This document shows, one piece after another, positions 1 to 6,653 of a stretch of DNA of 36,942 nt (positions are counted from its first letter, which is position 1; every line of letters begins with the position of its first letter). The notes under the pieces are model-generated. The model was not told the origin of the DNA, made no database searches, and was given only the letters and a program-made list of their open reading frames with translations. The stretch comes from Azospirillum sp. TSH64. Its GTDB lineage: Bacteria; Pseudomonadota; Alphaproteobacteria; Azospirillales; Azospirillaceae. Position numbers and translations under genes: made by a program. Location: positions 7,200,617-7,237,558 of the forward strand of contig NZ_LGQW01000015.1 of NCBI RefSeq assembly GCF_003116035.1, read 5' to 3'.

Positions 1-119
1 ATCCGATTCCGCCGGCGGCAACCACGGCGGAAGCGGCGCTGGCTGCTCCTGCGGCCGTTCCTCCCGCCACTGTGACGCCACCGCCGGCCACCGTTGCTGC
101 GGGATGCGAAAGCGGAACC

Positions 120-2258
120 ATGACCTCCGACTCACACCCGCAGCCCGACAAGGCGGACGTCGCTATCCTGATCGTCGACGACGACCCGCGGAACCTGTTC
201 GCCGTGCGGGAGACGCTGGAGGATCTGGGGGCGCAGCTGGTGCTCGCCCGGTCGGGAGAGGAGGCGCTGAAGCATCTGCTGCGCCAGGACTTCGCCCTGA
301 TCCTGCTGGACGTGCACATGCCGGGGATGGACGGCTACGAGACGGCGGGGCTGATCCGTCTGCGCGAGAAGTCGCGCCATATCCCGATCATCTTCCTGAC
401 CGCCATCAACAAGGACGAGACGCACATCTTCCGCGGCTACGCCACCGGCGCCGTGGATTACATGTTCAAGCCGGTCGACCCGCAGATCCTGAAATGCAAG
501 GTGTCGGTCTTCGTCGACCTCTACCGCAAAACGGAGGAGGTCAAGCGCGAGGTTGAGGCCAAGCAGCGCCTGCTGGACGAGAACGAGCGGGTGCGGCGCG
601 AGATGCGGCAGGCCGAACAGGCGCTGCGCCGGTCCGAGGAGCGGCAGGCCCTGATTCTGGGCCAGCTTCCCATCGTGCTCTACACGGCCGACCTGACGCC
701 GGGCATTCCGTTCCGCTACCTGTCCGACACGACTGAGACGGTGCTGGGTTGCCCCGCCGCCCGTTTCATCGAGGATCCAAATTTCTGGGAATCCGGGCTG
801 CATCCGGACGACCGCAACCGCGTGCTGCGCCAGTTGGCGTCGATCCACGATGCCGGGCTGACCACGGTGGAATATCGGTGGCGCGGACCGGACGGCGGCG
901 AGCGTCATCTGCTGGACCAGGCCGTGGTCGTGCGCGACGAGGACGGCCGGCCGGCCGAACTGTTCGGCACCATCATGGACGTGACCGAGACGCGCCAGGC
1001 CCAGCAGCAGCTGGCCCATGCGCAGAAGATGGAGATGGTCGGCCAGCTGACCGGCGGCATCGCCCATGATTTCAACAACATGCTGATGGTGGTGATCGGC
1101 AGTCTGGAGCGGCTGGTCCCCGGCCTTGCCGACGATCCCAAGGCGGCGCGCCGGGCCGAGATGGCACTGCAGGCGGCGCTGCGCTGCTCCGACATGACGC
1201 GGCGGCTGCTGACCTTTGCCCGGCGGCAGCAGCTTCACCCGGAACCGGTGGATCTCGGCGACCTCGTCGCCGGCATGGGCGAGCTGATGGAGCGCACGCT
1301 GGGCGGCGGTGTCGCCATCGCAATCGAGGCGCCGTCCGCCGATGCCGAGCCGCTGTGGATTGCCTCGGTCGACCGCTCCCAGGCGGAATCGGCCCTGCTG
1401 AACCTGGTCATCAACGCCCGCGATGCCATGCCCGGCGGCGGTACGCTGCGGATCAGCACGGCGAACACCCGGTTTGCGGAGCCGCAGACCGGAAACGGCA
1501 TGTCGGTGGCGGCCGGCGACTATATCCTGCTGTCGGTGACGGACAGCGGATGCGGCATGCCGCCAGACGTGCTGGAGCGCGCCTTCGAGCCTTTCTTCAC
1601 CACCAAGGAGACAGGGAAGGGCACCGGTCTCGGCCTTGCCATGATCCATGGCTTCGTCAAGCAGTCGGGCGGTCTGATCGGCATCGACAGCAAGCCCGGC
1701 AGCGGCACCACCTTCCGTCTCTATCTGCCGCGGGCGGCGATGGACGCCGCCCATGGCGGGCCTACCGACGAGGAGGACGGCCATGAAGCCTTCGCCGGCC
1801 GTGGCGAGACCGTGCTCGTGGTCGATGACGATGCCGACGTGCGGTCAGTTGCGGTGCAGGCGGTTACGGCTCTGGGATACCGCGTGCTGGAGGCCGATGG
1901 CGCCGAGGCGGCGCTGACCCTGCTGGACCGCCAGCCGGTCGATCTTCTGTTCACCGACATCGTCATGCCCGGCGGTCTGAACGGCCGCGAACTGGCGCTG
2001 GAGGGCTTGCGCCGCCATCCCTCCTTGCGGGTGCTGTTCGCCTCGGGCTATGCCAACGGAACGTCTGCGCCGGAACCGGAGGCCGGCGCGCCTGCCGACG
2101 CCGGCGGCACTGCCGATCCCGGCGCCGTTTTGGGGGCTGTGATGAGCCGGGCGGAGACGCTGTCCAAGCCATACCGTGACGGCGATCTGGCCCGTGCCCT
2201 GCGGCGCGCGCTGGATCTGCAGACCCCTCTTGCCCCGGCGGAGGCCATCCGGGGGTGA
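120..2258 (+). CDS. Hybrid sensor histidine kinase with N- and C-terminal receiver domains
   Basis: A soluble two-component phosphorelay protein of 712 aa if it starts at the ATG at 120. Domains in order: a receiver (about 14-135) with the acidic VDDD cluster, phosphoacceptor Asp64 and Lys117; a short coiled coil; a PAS fold (about 185-300); a HisKA dimerisation helix with phospho-His316 in IAHDFNN; an HATPase domain with the N box NARDAMPGGG, DSGCGMP and GTGLGLAM; and a second receiver near the C terminus with Asp613 in TDIVMPG. No membrane segment or signal peptide is visible, so it probably acts in the cytoplasm, taking input through its own REC or PAS domain. The frame stays open to the left edge and encodes an Ala/Pro-rich stretch, so the true start could lie outside the window. 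The ATG has only a weak ribosome site. The partner and signal are unknown. Confidence 0.88.
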   Translation: MTSDSHPQPDKADVAILIVDDDPRNLFAVRETLEDLGAQLVLARSGEEALKHLLRQDFALILLDVHMPGMDGYETAGLIRLREKSRHIPIIFLTAINKDETHIFRGYATGAVDYMFKPVDPQILKCKVSVFVDLYRKTEEVKREVEAKQRLLDENERVRREMRQAEQALRRSEERQALILGQLPIVLYTADLTPGIPFRYLSDTTETVLGCPAARFIEDPNFWESGLHPDDRNRVLRQLASIHDAGLTTVEYRWRGPDGGERHLLDQAVVVRDEDGRPAELFGTIMDVTETRQAQQQLAHAQKMEMVGQLTGGIAHDFNNMLMVVIGSLERLVPGLADDPKAARRAEMALQAALRCSDMTRRLLTFARRQQLHPEPVDLGDLVAGMGELMERTLGGGVAIAIEAPSADAEPLWIASVDRSQAESALLNLVINARDAMPGGGTLRISTANTRFAEPQTGNGMSVAAGDYILLSVTDSGCGMPPDVLERAFEPFFTTKETGKGTGLGLAMIHGFVKQSGGLIGIDSKPGSGTTFRLYLPRAAMDAAHGGPTDEEDGHEAFAGRGETVLVVDDDADVRSVAVQAVTALGYRVLEADGAEAALTLLDRQPVDLLFTDIVMPGGLNGRELALEGLRRHPSLRVLFASGYANGTSAPEPEAGAPADAGGTADPGAVLGAVMSRAETLSKPYRDGDLARALRRALDLQTPLAPAEAIRG

Positions 2259-2272
2259 TGAGGGGAATCGAG

Positions 2273-2294
2273 GGCGGCGTTGCCCCACGCCGCC
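2273..2294 (+). terminator. Stem-loop after the hybrid kinase gene
   Basis: GGCGGCG and CGCCGCC form a perfect 7-bp stem around an 8-base loop, 15 bases after the kinase stop codon and just before the next gene. There is no T run after the stem, so it may be a Rho-assisted or processing signal rather than a classical intrinsic terminator. Confidence 0.4.
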
Positions 2295-2324
2295 GGTTGT
2301 GCATATCAGGTCAGGTTCTGGTTC

Positions 2325-2699
2325 ATGGTTTTGTCCGATGATGCGCTTACGCTGTTGCGAGGTTCGATCCGGTCTGTCTGGGCGTTGGAGCTTCTTCTTC
2401 TTCTGCGGCGGACTCCCGATCGGGACTGGTCGAATGGCGATCTGGTCAGCGAGTTGCGCGGCAGCGAGGTGGTGGTGCAGGAGGCGCTGGCCGGGTTCCT
2501 CGGCGCCGGCCTGCTGGTGGCGCAGACCGACGGCTGCCACCGTTACCGCCCGGCCTCCCCGCTTCTGGACCAGTGGGTGGAGGAGATCGAGCAGGCCTAT
2601 GCCACCCGTCCGTCCGCCATCATCCGGGAGATCTTCGCGGCTCCCGGCAACAAGGTGCAGATCTTTGCCGATTCCTTCCGTTTCCGCCTCAACGATTGA
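2325..2699 (+). CDS. Small winged-helix-like regulatory protein (uncharacterised)
   Basis: A 124-aa protein with no signal peptide or membrane helix. Residues about 10-75 look like a winged helix-turn-helix: SIRSVWALELLLLL, then SNGDLVSELRGSEVVVQEALAGFLGAG as a candidate recognition region, and a wing that includes HRYRPAS. The C-terminal half, with IIREIFAAPGNKVQIFADSFR, is amphipathic and could mediate dimerisation or partner binding. I chose the ATG at 2325; an upstream in-frame TTG at 2280 falls inside a stem-loop. The two genes that follow in the same orientation encode DUF5985-type membrane proteins, a linkage I associate with this small protein family from memory. Its job is unknown. 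DNA binding is an inference from the fold pattern. Confidence 0.65.
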   Translation: MVLSDDALTLLRGSIRSVWALELLLLLRRTPDRDWSNGDLVSELRGSEVVVQEALAGFLGAGLLVAQTDGCHRYRPASPLLDQWVEEIEQAYATRPSAIIREIFAAPGNKVQIFADSFRFRLND

Positions 2700-2784
2700 T
2701 CTCAGTGACTGAAATGACCGCGGACTACATAGTCGGGAATGCGTGCCGTCCTCTGCGGGGGGAGAGCGGGGTGGGAGCGGCGAC

Positions 2785-3054
2785 ATGGATGTCGTGAAAT
2801 CAGCGGTCTATCTGCTGTGCTTTGCCACCAGCCTGCTGTGCATGGTGCTGCTGCTGCGCAGCTGGCTGCGCTCCCGCAGCCGGCTTCTGCTGTGGAGCAC
2901 GCTGTGCTTCGTCGGGCTGGCGGTGAACAATCTGCTGCTGTTCATCGATGTCGTCGTTCTGCCGACGCAGGTAGACCTGCTGCCGCTGCGCCAGTTCTCC
3001 GCCATGGCAGGCGTCGGCGTGCTGCTGTACGGCTTCATCTGGGATGCCGAGTGA
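2785..3054 (+). CDS. DUF5985-type small membrane protein, first of a tandem pair
   Basis: An 89-aa protein with about three hydrophobic helices: KSAVYLLCFATSLLCMVLLL, then LLLWSTLCFVGLAVNNLLLF, and a last one near FSAMAGVGVLLYGFIW. Short basic loops (RSWLRSRSR) point to a small integral inner-membrane protein. The arrangement, with the VNNLLLF segment and a partner gene, matches the DUF5985 family as I know it; no function is established. The ATG at 2785 follows purine-rich GGGAGCGG. Its stop overlaps the next start by one base (TGATG), so the two products are probably made in fixed ratio and may form a complex. Confidence 0.75.
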   Translation: MDVVKSAVYLLCFATSLLCMVLLLRSWLRSRSRLLLWSTLCFVGLAVNNLLLFIDVVVLPTQVDLLPLRQFSAMAGVGVLLYGFIWDAE

Positions 3055-3329
3055 TGCTGCCCACCACCTCCAGCTTCTTCACCGGCGTGCTTGCAGCGCT
3101 CTATGCGGTGGCCGGGCTGTTCTTCCTCGGTTTCTGGAAACGGACGAGGGACGCGCTGTTCGTCAGCTTCGCGCTCGCCTTCCTGCTGCTGGCGCTGAAT
3201 CAGATCGTGCTGGCGCTCGGCGGGCTGGAACGCGAGGAGCAGAGCTGGGTCTATGTGCTGCGCTTGCTGGCCTTCCTGCTGATCATCGGCGCCATCGTCC
3301 GCAAGAACCTGGAGGGGCGGCGGCGCTGA
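3054..3329 (+). CDS. DUF5985-type small membrane protein, second of a tandem pair
   Basis: A 91-aa protein with three predicted helices: FFTGVLAALYAVAGLFFLGF, ALFVSFALAFLLLALNQIVLAL and VLRLLAFLLIIGAIV, ending in a basic tail (RKNLEGRRR) that is probably cytoplasmic. It shares the helix-loop layout and the A(L/V)N(N/Q) motif in helix 2 with the preceding protein, so the pair looks like an old duplication. Translation is coupled to the upstream gene by a one-base overlap. An inverted repeat follows the stop codon immediately. The function is unknown; a small membrane complex controlled by or associated with the upstream winged-helix protein is a guess from context. Confidence 0.75.
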   Translation: MLPTTSSFFTGVLAALYAVAGLFFLGFWKRTRDALFVSFALAFLLLALNQIVLALGGLEREEQSWVYVLRLLAFLLIIGAIVRKNLEGRRR

Positions 3330-3330
3330 A

Positions 3331-3377
3331 CCGCTTCGGTGACGGCCGCCTTTTACTTGCGGCCGTCACCGAAGCGG
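3331..3377. terminator. Perfect 19-bp inverted repeat between convergent genes
   Basis: The arms 3331-3349 and 3359-3377 are exact reverse complements separated by 9 bases. The left arm follows the stop of the second DUF5985 gene and the right arm is the last codons of the lipoprotein gene on the other strand. The position suggests a bidirectional terminator. Neither side carries a clear T run. Confidence 0.6.
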
Positions 3378-3787
3378 CGGCAGTCCCATTCGTCGGTCCC
3401 GGCTTCGGCCCGCCCGCCATTGGAGGTGCGGTAGCGCGAATCGTCGCATTGGCCGTTGCCGGCATAGCGGCTGTAGCCGCCGCGACCCCGGCCCTCATAG
3501 CCGCTCGCATAGCCATTGCCGTAATAGCCGCTGTTGTCGTAGCCGCCGCGATGGCGCTGATGCCGGCCGCGGTTGCGGTCGCCATCGTCGTCGTCGTCAC
3601 CGCCGGCGGTGGCGGCCAGCACGCCAAGCCCCACCACCGCGGCACCGATCAGCAGGGCGCCGGCCATGTCGTCGTTGCCGTTGCCGGCACAGCCCGGCAA
3701 CGCCAGCGAGCCGGCCAGGCAGACGGCCATCAGGGTCCTGCCGCCGAAGAACCCGCGCCTTGCCGCCGCTTGTGTCGTCGTTGCCAT
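3353..3787 (-). CDS. Gly/Asp/Tyr-rich putative lipoprotein
   Basis: A 144-aa protein. The N terminus has a basic region (AAARRGFFGGR), a hydrophobic core and the lipobox LPGC at about residues 27-30, so it is probably a lipid-anchored envelope protein. A second hydrophobic stretch (MAGALLIGAAVVGLGVLAAT) resembles the glycine-zipper segment seen in some small outer-membrane lipoproteins. It is followed by an acidic run of Asp, then a Gly/Tyr/Arg-rich low-complexity tail containing two cysteines near the end. The ATG at 3787 is preceded by GGGAGG at 7 bases; a longer frame exists but lacks such a site. No enzyme motif is visible and the function is unknown. Its 3' end forms one arm of the inverted repeat shared with the convergent gene. 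Confidence 0.7.
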   Translation of the reverse strand: MATTTQAAARRGFFGGRTLMAVCLAGSLALPGCAGNGNDDMAGALLIGAAVVGLGVLAATAGGDDDDDGDRNRGRHQRHRGGYDNSGYYGNGYASGYEGRGRGGYSRYAGNGQCDDSRYRTSNGGRAEAGTDEWDCRRFGDGRK

Positions 3788-3829
3788 TGCCGCCTCCCGA
3801 AACAGGGGTTCATTTAGGCATGAACACAT

Positions 3830-3900
3830 GAGCGGAGTTTTTCATCCGCTACCATTATAATTTCTTTTTAGAAATATTTGCGTGGCCCCGGTTCCGTTTG
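3830..3900. promoter_or_regulatory. AT-rich divergent promoter region of the lipoprotein gene and purT
   Basis: This short AT-rich stretch stands out from its GC-rich surroundings. It contains ATTATAAT, which reads TATAAT on both strands, beside a small dyad ATTTCT-TTTT-AGAAAT. It is likely to hold the promoters of the two divergent genes. I could not assign convincing -35 elements. Confidence 0.4.
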
Positions 3901-3968
3901 GCTGCTGCATACGGGAGGCCTACGGCGGGGCTTGGCCCGGCTGGCCGGAAGCCCTATGGTCGGCCAGC

Positions 3969-4006
3969 TGTCGCCAATATCGCCAGTTGTCGCCAATATC
4001 GGGAGT
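3969..4006 (+). repeat. Tandem 19-bp direct repeat in the purT leader
   Basis: Two adjacent copies, 3969-3987 and 3988-4006, differ at two of 19 positions (TGTCGCCAATATCG followed by CC or GG, then AGT). The GG change in the second copy creates the GGGAG Shine-Dalgarno sequence of purT. The repeat may simply be a slippage duplication, or it may be a paired protein-binding site. Confidence 0.7.
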
Positions 4007-4012
4007 GCGTCG

Positions 4013-5182
4013 ATGTTCACCGCAAGGATCCTGCTGCTCGGCTCCGGGGAGCTGGGCAAGGAATTCGTCATTGCCGCCAAGCGGCTGGGCTGCGAGGTCA
4101 TCGCCTGCGACAGCTACGCCAACGCGCCGGCGATGCAGGTCGCCGATCAGGCGGAGGTGTTCTCCATGCTGGACGCCGACGCCCTGCGCGCCGCCATCGC
4201 CAAGCACCGCCCGGATTACATCGTGCCGGAGGTCGAGGCGATCCGAACCGAGGTGCTGCACGAATTCGAGGATGCCGGCACTACGGTCGTGCCGTCGGCC
4301 CGCGCCGCGACGATGACGATGAATCGCGACCGCATCCGTGAGGTTGCGGCGACGGAACTCGGTCTGCGCACCTCGCGCTACCGCTATGCCGAGAGCCTGG
4401 AGGAGGTACGCGCCGGGGCGGAACACACCGGATTCCCCTGCGTCGTCAAGCCGGTGATGTCGTCCTCCGGCAAGGGGCAGAGCACGGTGCAGGATTCCGC
4501 CGGGCTGGAGGCCGCCTGGGACTATGCGGTGGCGAACATGCGCGGCGACCGCCGCAAGGTGATCGTCGAGGAGTTCGTCCCCTTCGACTATGAGATCACG
4601 CTGCTGACCGTCCGCACCCGCGACGGCGTCCTCTATTGCGAGCCGATCGGCCACAGGCAGGAGCGCGGTGACTATCAGGAATCCTGGCAGCCGGTCGCCA
4701 TGCCGCAGGCGATGCTGGACGACGCCAAGGCGATGGCGGCGCGCGTCGTCGACAATCTCGGCGGCTACGGCATCTTCGGCGTCGAATTCTTCGTCACCGC
4801 CAACGAGGTGATCTTCTCCGAACTGTCGCCGCGCCCGCATGACACCGGCATGGTCACGCTGCTGTCGCAGAACCTGTCGGAGTTCGAACTGCACGCCCGT
4901 GCCATCCTGGGCCTGCCGATCCCGAACATCCTGTGCCGTGCCCCGTCGGCCTCCGCCGTCATCCTGGCCGACCGCGAGGCGGAGAATTTCCGTATCGAGG
5001 GGCTGGCGGATGCGCTGCGCCTGGGCTCGAGCGAACAGGAGGTCGACGTCCGCCTGTTCGGCAAGCCGACCACCCGCAAGAACCGCCGCATGGGTGTCGC
5101 GCTTGCAACCGGCACCGACACCGACGATGCACGGGCGCGGGCCAAGCAGGCGGCGGACAAGGTGACGATCCGGTATCTGTGA
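4013..5182 (+). CDS. purT: Formate-dependent phosphoribosylglycinamide formyltransferase PurT
   Basis: PurT converts glycinamide ribonucleotide, formate and ATP to formyl-GAR in the third step of de novo purine synthesis, without needing formyl-tetrahydrofolate. The 389-aa length is normal for PurT. Residues about 1-110 form the pre-ATP-grasp domain with LLLGSGELGKE near the N terminus. The ATP-grasp core follows, with VVKPVMSSSGKGQS as the glycine-rich loop, VIVEEFVPFDYEITLL, and the metal-site region FFVTANEVIFSELSPRPHDTGMVT. I chose the ATG at 4013 because GGGAG lies 7 bases upstream and the protein then begins in register with known PurT; an upstream in-frame extension encodes unrelated residues. 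The gene is monocistronic, flanked by a strong inverted repeat downstream and a direct repeat in its leader. No purine riboswitch is apparent. Confidence 0.95.
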   Translation: MFTARILLLGSGELGKEFVIAAKRLGCEVIACDSYANAPAMQVADQAEVFSMLDADALRAAIAKHRPDYIVPEVEAIRTEVLHEFEDAGTTVVPSARAATMTMNRDRIREVAATELGLRTSRYRYAESLEEVRAGAEHTGFPCVVKPVMSSSGKGQSTVQDSAGLEAAWDYAVANMRGDRRKVIVEEFVPFDYEITLLTVRTRDGVLYCEPIGHRQERGDYQESWQPVAMPQAMLDDAKAMAARVVDNLGGYGIFGVEFFVTANEVIFSELSPRPHDTGMVTLLSQNLSEFELHARAILGLPIPNILCRAPSASAVILADREAENFRIEGLADALRLGSSEQEVDVRLFGKPTTRKNRRMGVALATGTDTDDARARAKQAADKVTIRYL

Positions 5183-5197
5183 GCCGTTGAGTTCGAT

Positions 5198-5226
5198 CCT
5201 GCGGGCGGGGATACCCCGCCTGCAGG
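5198..5226. terminator. Bidirectional stem-loop between purT and the RTX gene
   Basis: CCTGCGGGCGGGG and CCCCGCCTGCAGG pair with one mismatch around a 3-base loop, between two convergent genes. No T run follows on either strand. The stem is strong and well placed to end both transcripts. Confidence 0.6.
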
Positions 5227-5233
5227 AGCCGTG

Positions 5234-6412
5234 TCAGACAGTGGCGGCGAGCATGCCAGCCGAGGGATCCGACCCGAACACCGGTGCGGCCCGGCCGGTT
5301 GTTGCCAGCGGGGTGGTGGATCGTCCTTCCCGGTAGCCGAAATTCACGTAATGGGCTGCCGCCGACGCTTCGCTGTTGCCAAACCGACGCTGAAGATCGG
5401 GATTCCGCGCCAGATAGGCAGCCGCGTTGAACGTCGTCGTCCGTCCTTCCAGCCGTCCCGTGGTGGCATAATGGAGGGCCGCTGCCGTTGTGCTGGATCC
5501 GAAGGCCTGGATCAGATCCGGGTTTGCCGCCAGATAACTCGTCGCATCGAAGGAGGTCTTTCGCCCCTCCAACCGACCGTTGGTGATGTAATGCCGGGTC
5601 GCTGTGACAGTGTCCACCCCGAAGGCCGCGGCCAGATCCGCGTTGGCGGCCAGATAACCGGCGGCATCGAAGCTGGTCGCACGGCTCTCAGTATAGCCGC
5701 TCCGAATGTAGTGAGTGAAGGCAGCAGCCTGATTGGTGCCGAAAACGGCGGCCAGATCCCGGTTTGCCGCCAGATACCCCAGGGCATCGAAACCAGCGGC
5801 ACTCGAAGTCGGCACCATCCCGTCGTAATATCTGACGTATTCGACATTCATCAGAACGTCGCTGCCATTGCTGCGATCAAGAATGGCAACCTGTCCATTG
5901 AAGGCGATCAGCCTCGCGGTGCTCGTATATTGGAGATTGATGACGGTGTCGATACCTTCTCCGCCATCAATGGTATCGAAACCAGGGCTGGTATAGATCT
6001 GATCGTCACCTCCACCACCGCTGATGTAATCGTTTCCCGCGTATCCCTGTAAATAGTCCGTCTGGGATGAGCCAAATATTTGGTCGTCACCTGACAGCAT
6101 CGACGGGACTGTCAATACATTAGAAAAATCATATGCGTTTGAAAAGCTCAGATTTGCATTGCTGATCGACAGCAGGATGTTTCCACTGGGCTGCGTCGCT
6201 GTGAGGGACGTAATTCTTCCTGATATGTTATTTCCGGTTATATTGATATTGCCATTTACTGTAGCGTCCATCACGGTCGCGCCGTTTTTTGTAAATCGGG
6301 CAACGATCTGCGATGGAGTTATTGAATACAGAAAAGAGTTGTCATAATCGATACCGGTACCACTTCCGCCATCCCATAAATGCAAGGGTACGTTTCCAAC
6401 GACGATGCTCAT
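5234..6412 (-). CDS. RTX-type calcium-binding protein with four 40-residue repeats
   Basis: A 392-aa protein with no N-terminal signal peptide. The N-terminal ~120 residues are Asn/Ser/Thr-rich and unlike anything I recognise. Residues about 120-165 hold nonapeptide-type RTX motifs (GDDQIFGSS, GYAGNDYISGGGGDDQIY, DGGEGIDTV) that normally fold as a calcium beta-roll. The C-terminal half has four tandem 40-aa repeats of the form F(D/N)A..YLA.N.DL...FG....A..HY...G..E(G/S)R, ending in a hydrophobic tail (AGMLAATV). RTX proteins of this build usually leave the cell through a type I system using a C-terminal signal, so secretion or surface attachment is inferred. No catalytic domain or transporter gene is nearby. 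The ATG at 6412 has AGAGAG upstream. The 5' half is clearly more AT-rich than its neighbours, a possible sign of transfer. Confidence 0.8.
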   Translation of the reverse strand: MSIVVGNVPLHLWDGGSGTGIDYDNSFLYSITPSQIVARFTKNGATVMDATVNGNINITGNNISGRITSLTATQPSGNILLSISNANLSFSNAYDFSNVLTVPSMLSGDDQIFGSSQTDYLQGYAGNDYISGGGGDDQIYTSPGFDTIDGGEGIDTVINLQYTSTARLIAFNGQVAILDRSNGSDVLMNVEYVRYYDGMVPTSSAAGFDALGYLAANRDLAAVFGTNQAAAFTHYIRSGYTESRATSFDAAGYLAANADLAAAFGVDTVTATRHYITNGRLEGRKTSFDATSYLAANPDLIQAFGSSTTAAALHYATTGRLEGRTTTFNAAAYLARNPDLQRRFGNSEASAAAHYVNFGYREGRSTTPLATTGRAAPVFGSDPSAGMLAATV

Positions 6413-6653
6413 ATCAATCTCTCTTTCTATTTTCTGATTCCATCGCGCGGTCGGCATTCACTTCCGTATTCCGCGAGAAAACAGCCCAAGTCGCATCCAG
6501 AAGAAAGCTGCCCTTATTTCCAGTCATCGAGCAGAAAGAGGATTTTGTAACCTGAATGCACCTTTAAGTATATGCAGGAATCTCTAAAAAGTCTAGAGTT
6601 GAGCCCATCGGCTTCTGGGCATATGCAGTGATGTGTGGAGGACTCGCTTCACG
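6413..6653. other. AT-rich intergenic region upstream of the RTX gene
   Basis: These 241 bases hold no convincing gene. They contain the probable promoter of the RTX gene, a small dyad CTCTA-TAGAG near 6583-6599, and two copies of ATATGCAG about 50 bases apart (near 6570 and 6620). The base composition is lower in GC than the rest of the window. Confidence 0.4.

Noticed and set aside
3044..3817. An Ala/Val-rich plus-strand frame that looks like a membrane protein
   Set aside because: It is antisense to the lipoprotein gene, whose Gly/Asp/Tyr codons read as Ala/Val/Ile on the other strand; the lipobox and ribosome site support the minus-strand gene.
3830..4012. Purine riboswitch before purT
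   Set aside because: I could not find the three-way junction core or conserved loop sequences; the only structure is a direct repeat and a small AT-rich dyad.
5380..5860. The four 120-base repeats as a CRISPR or DNA satellite
   Set aside because: The repeats are in frame, diverged at the DNA level and conserved at protein positions, so they are protein repeats of the RTX gene.
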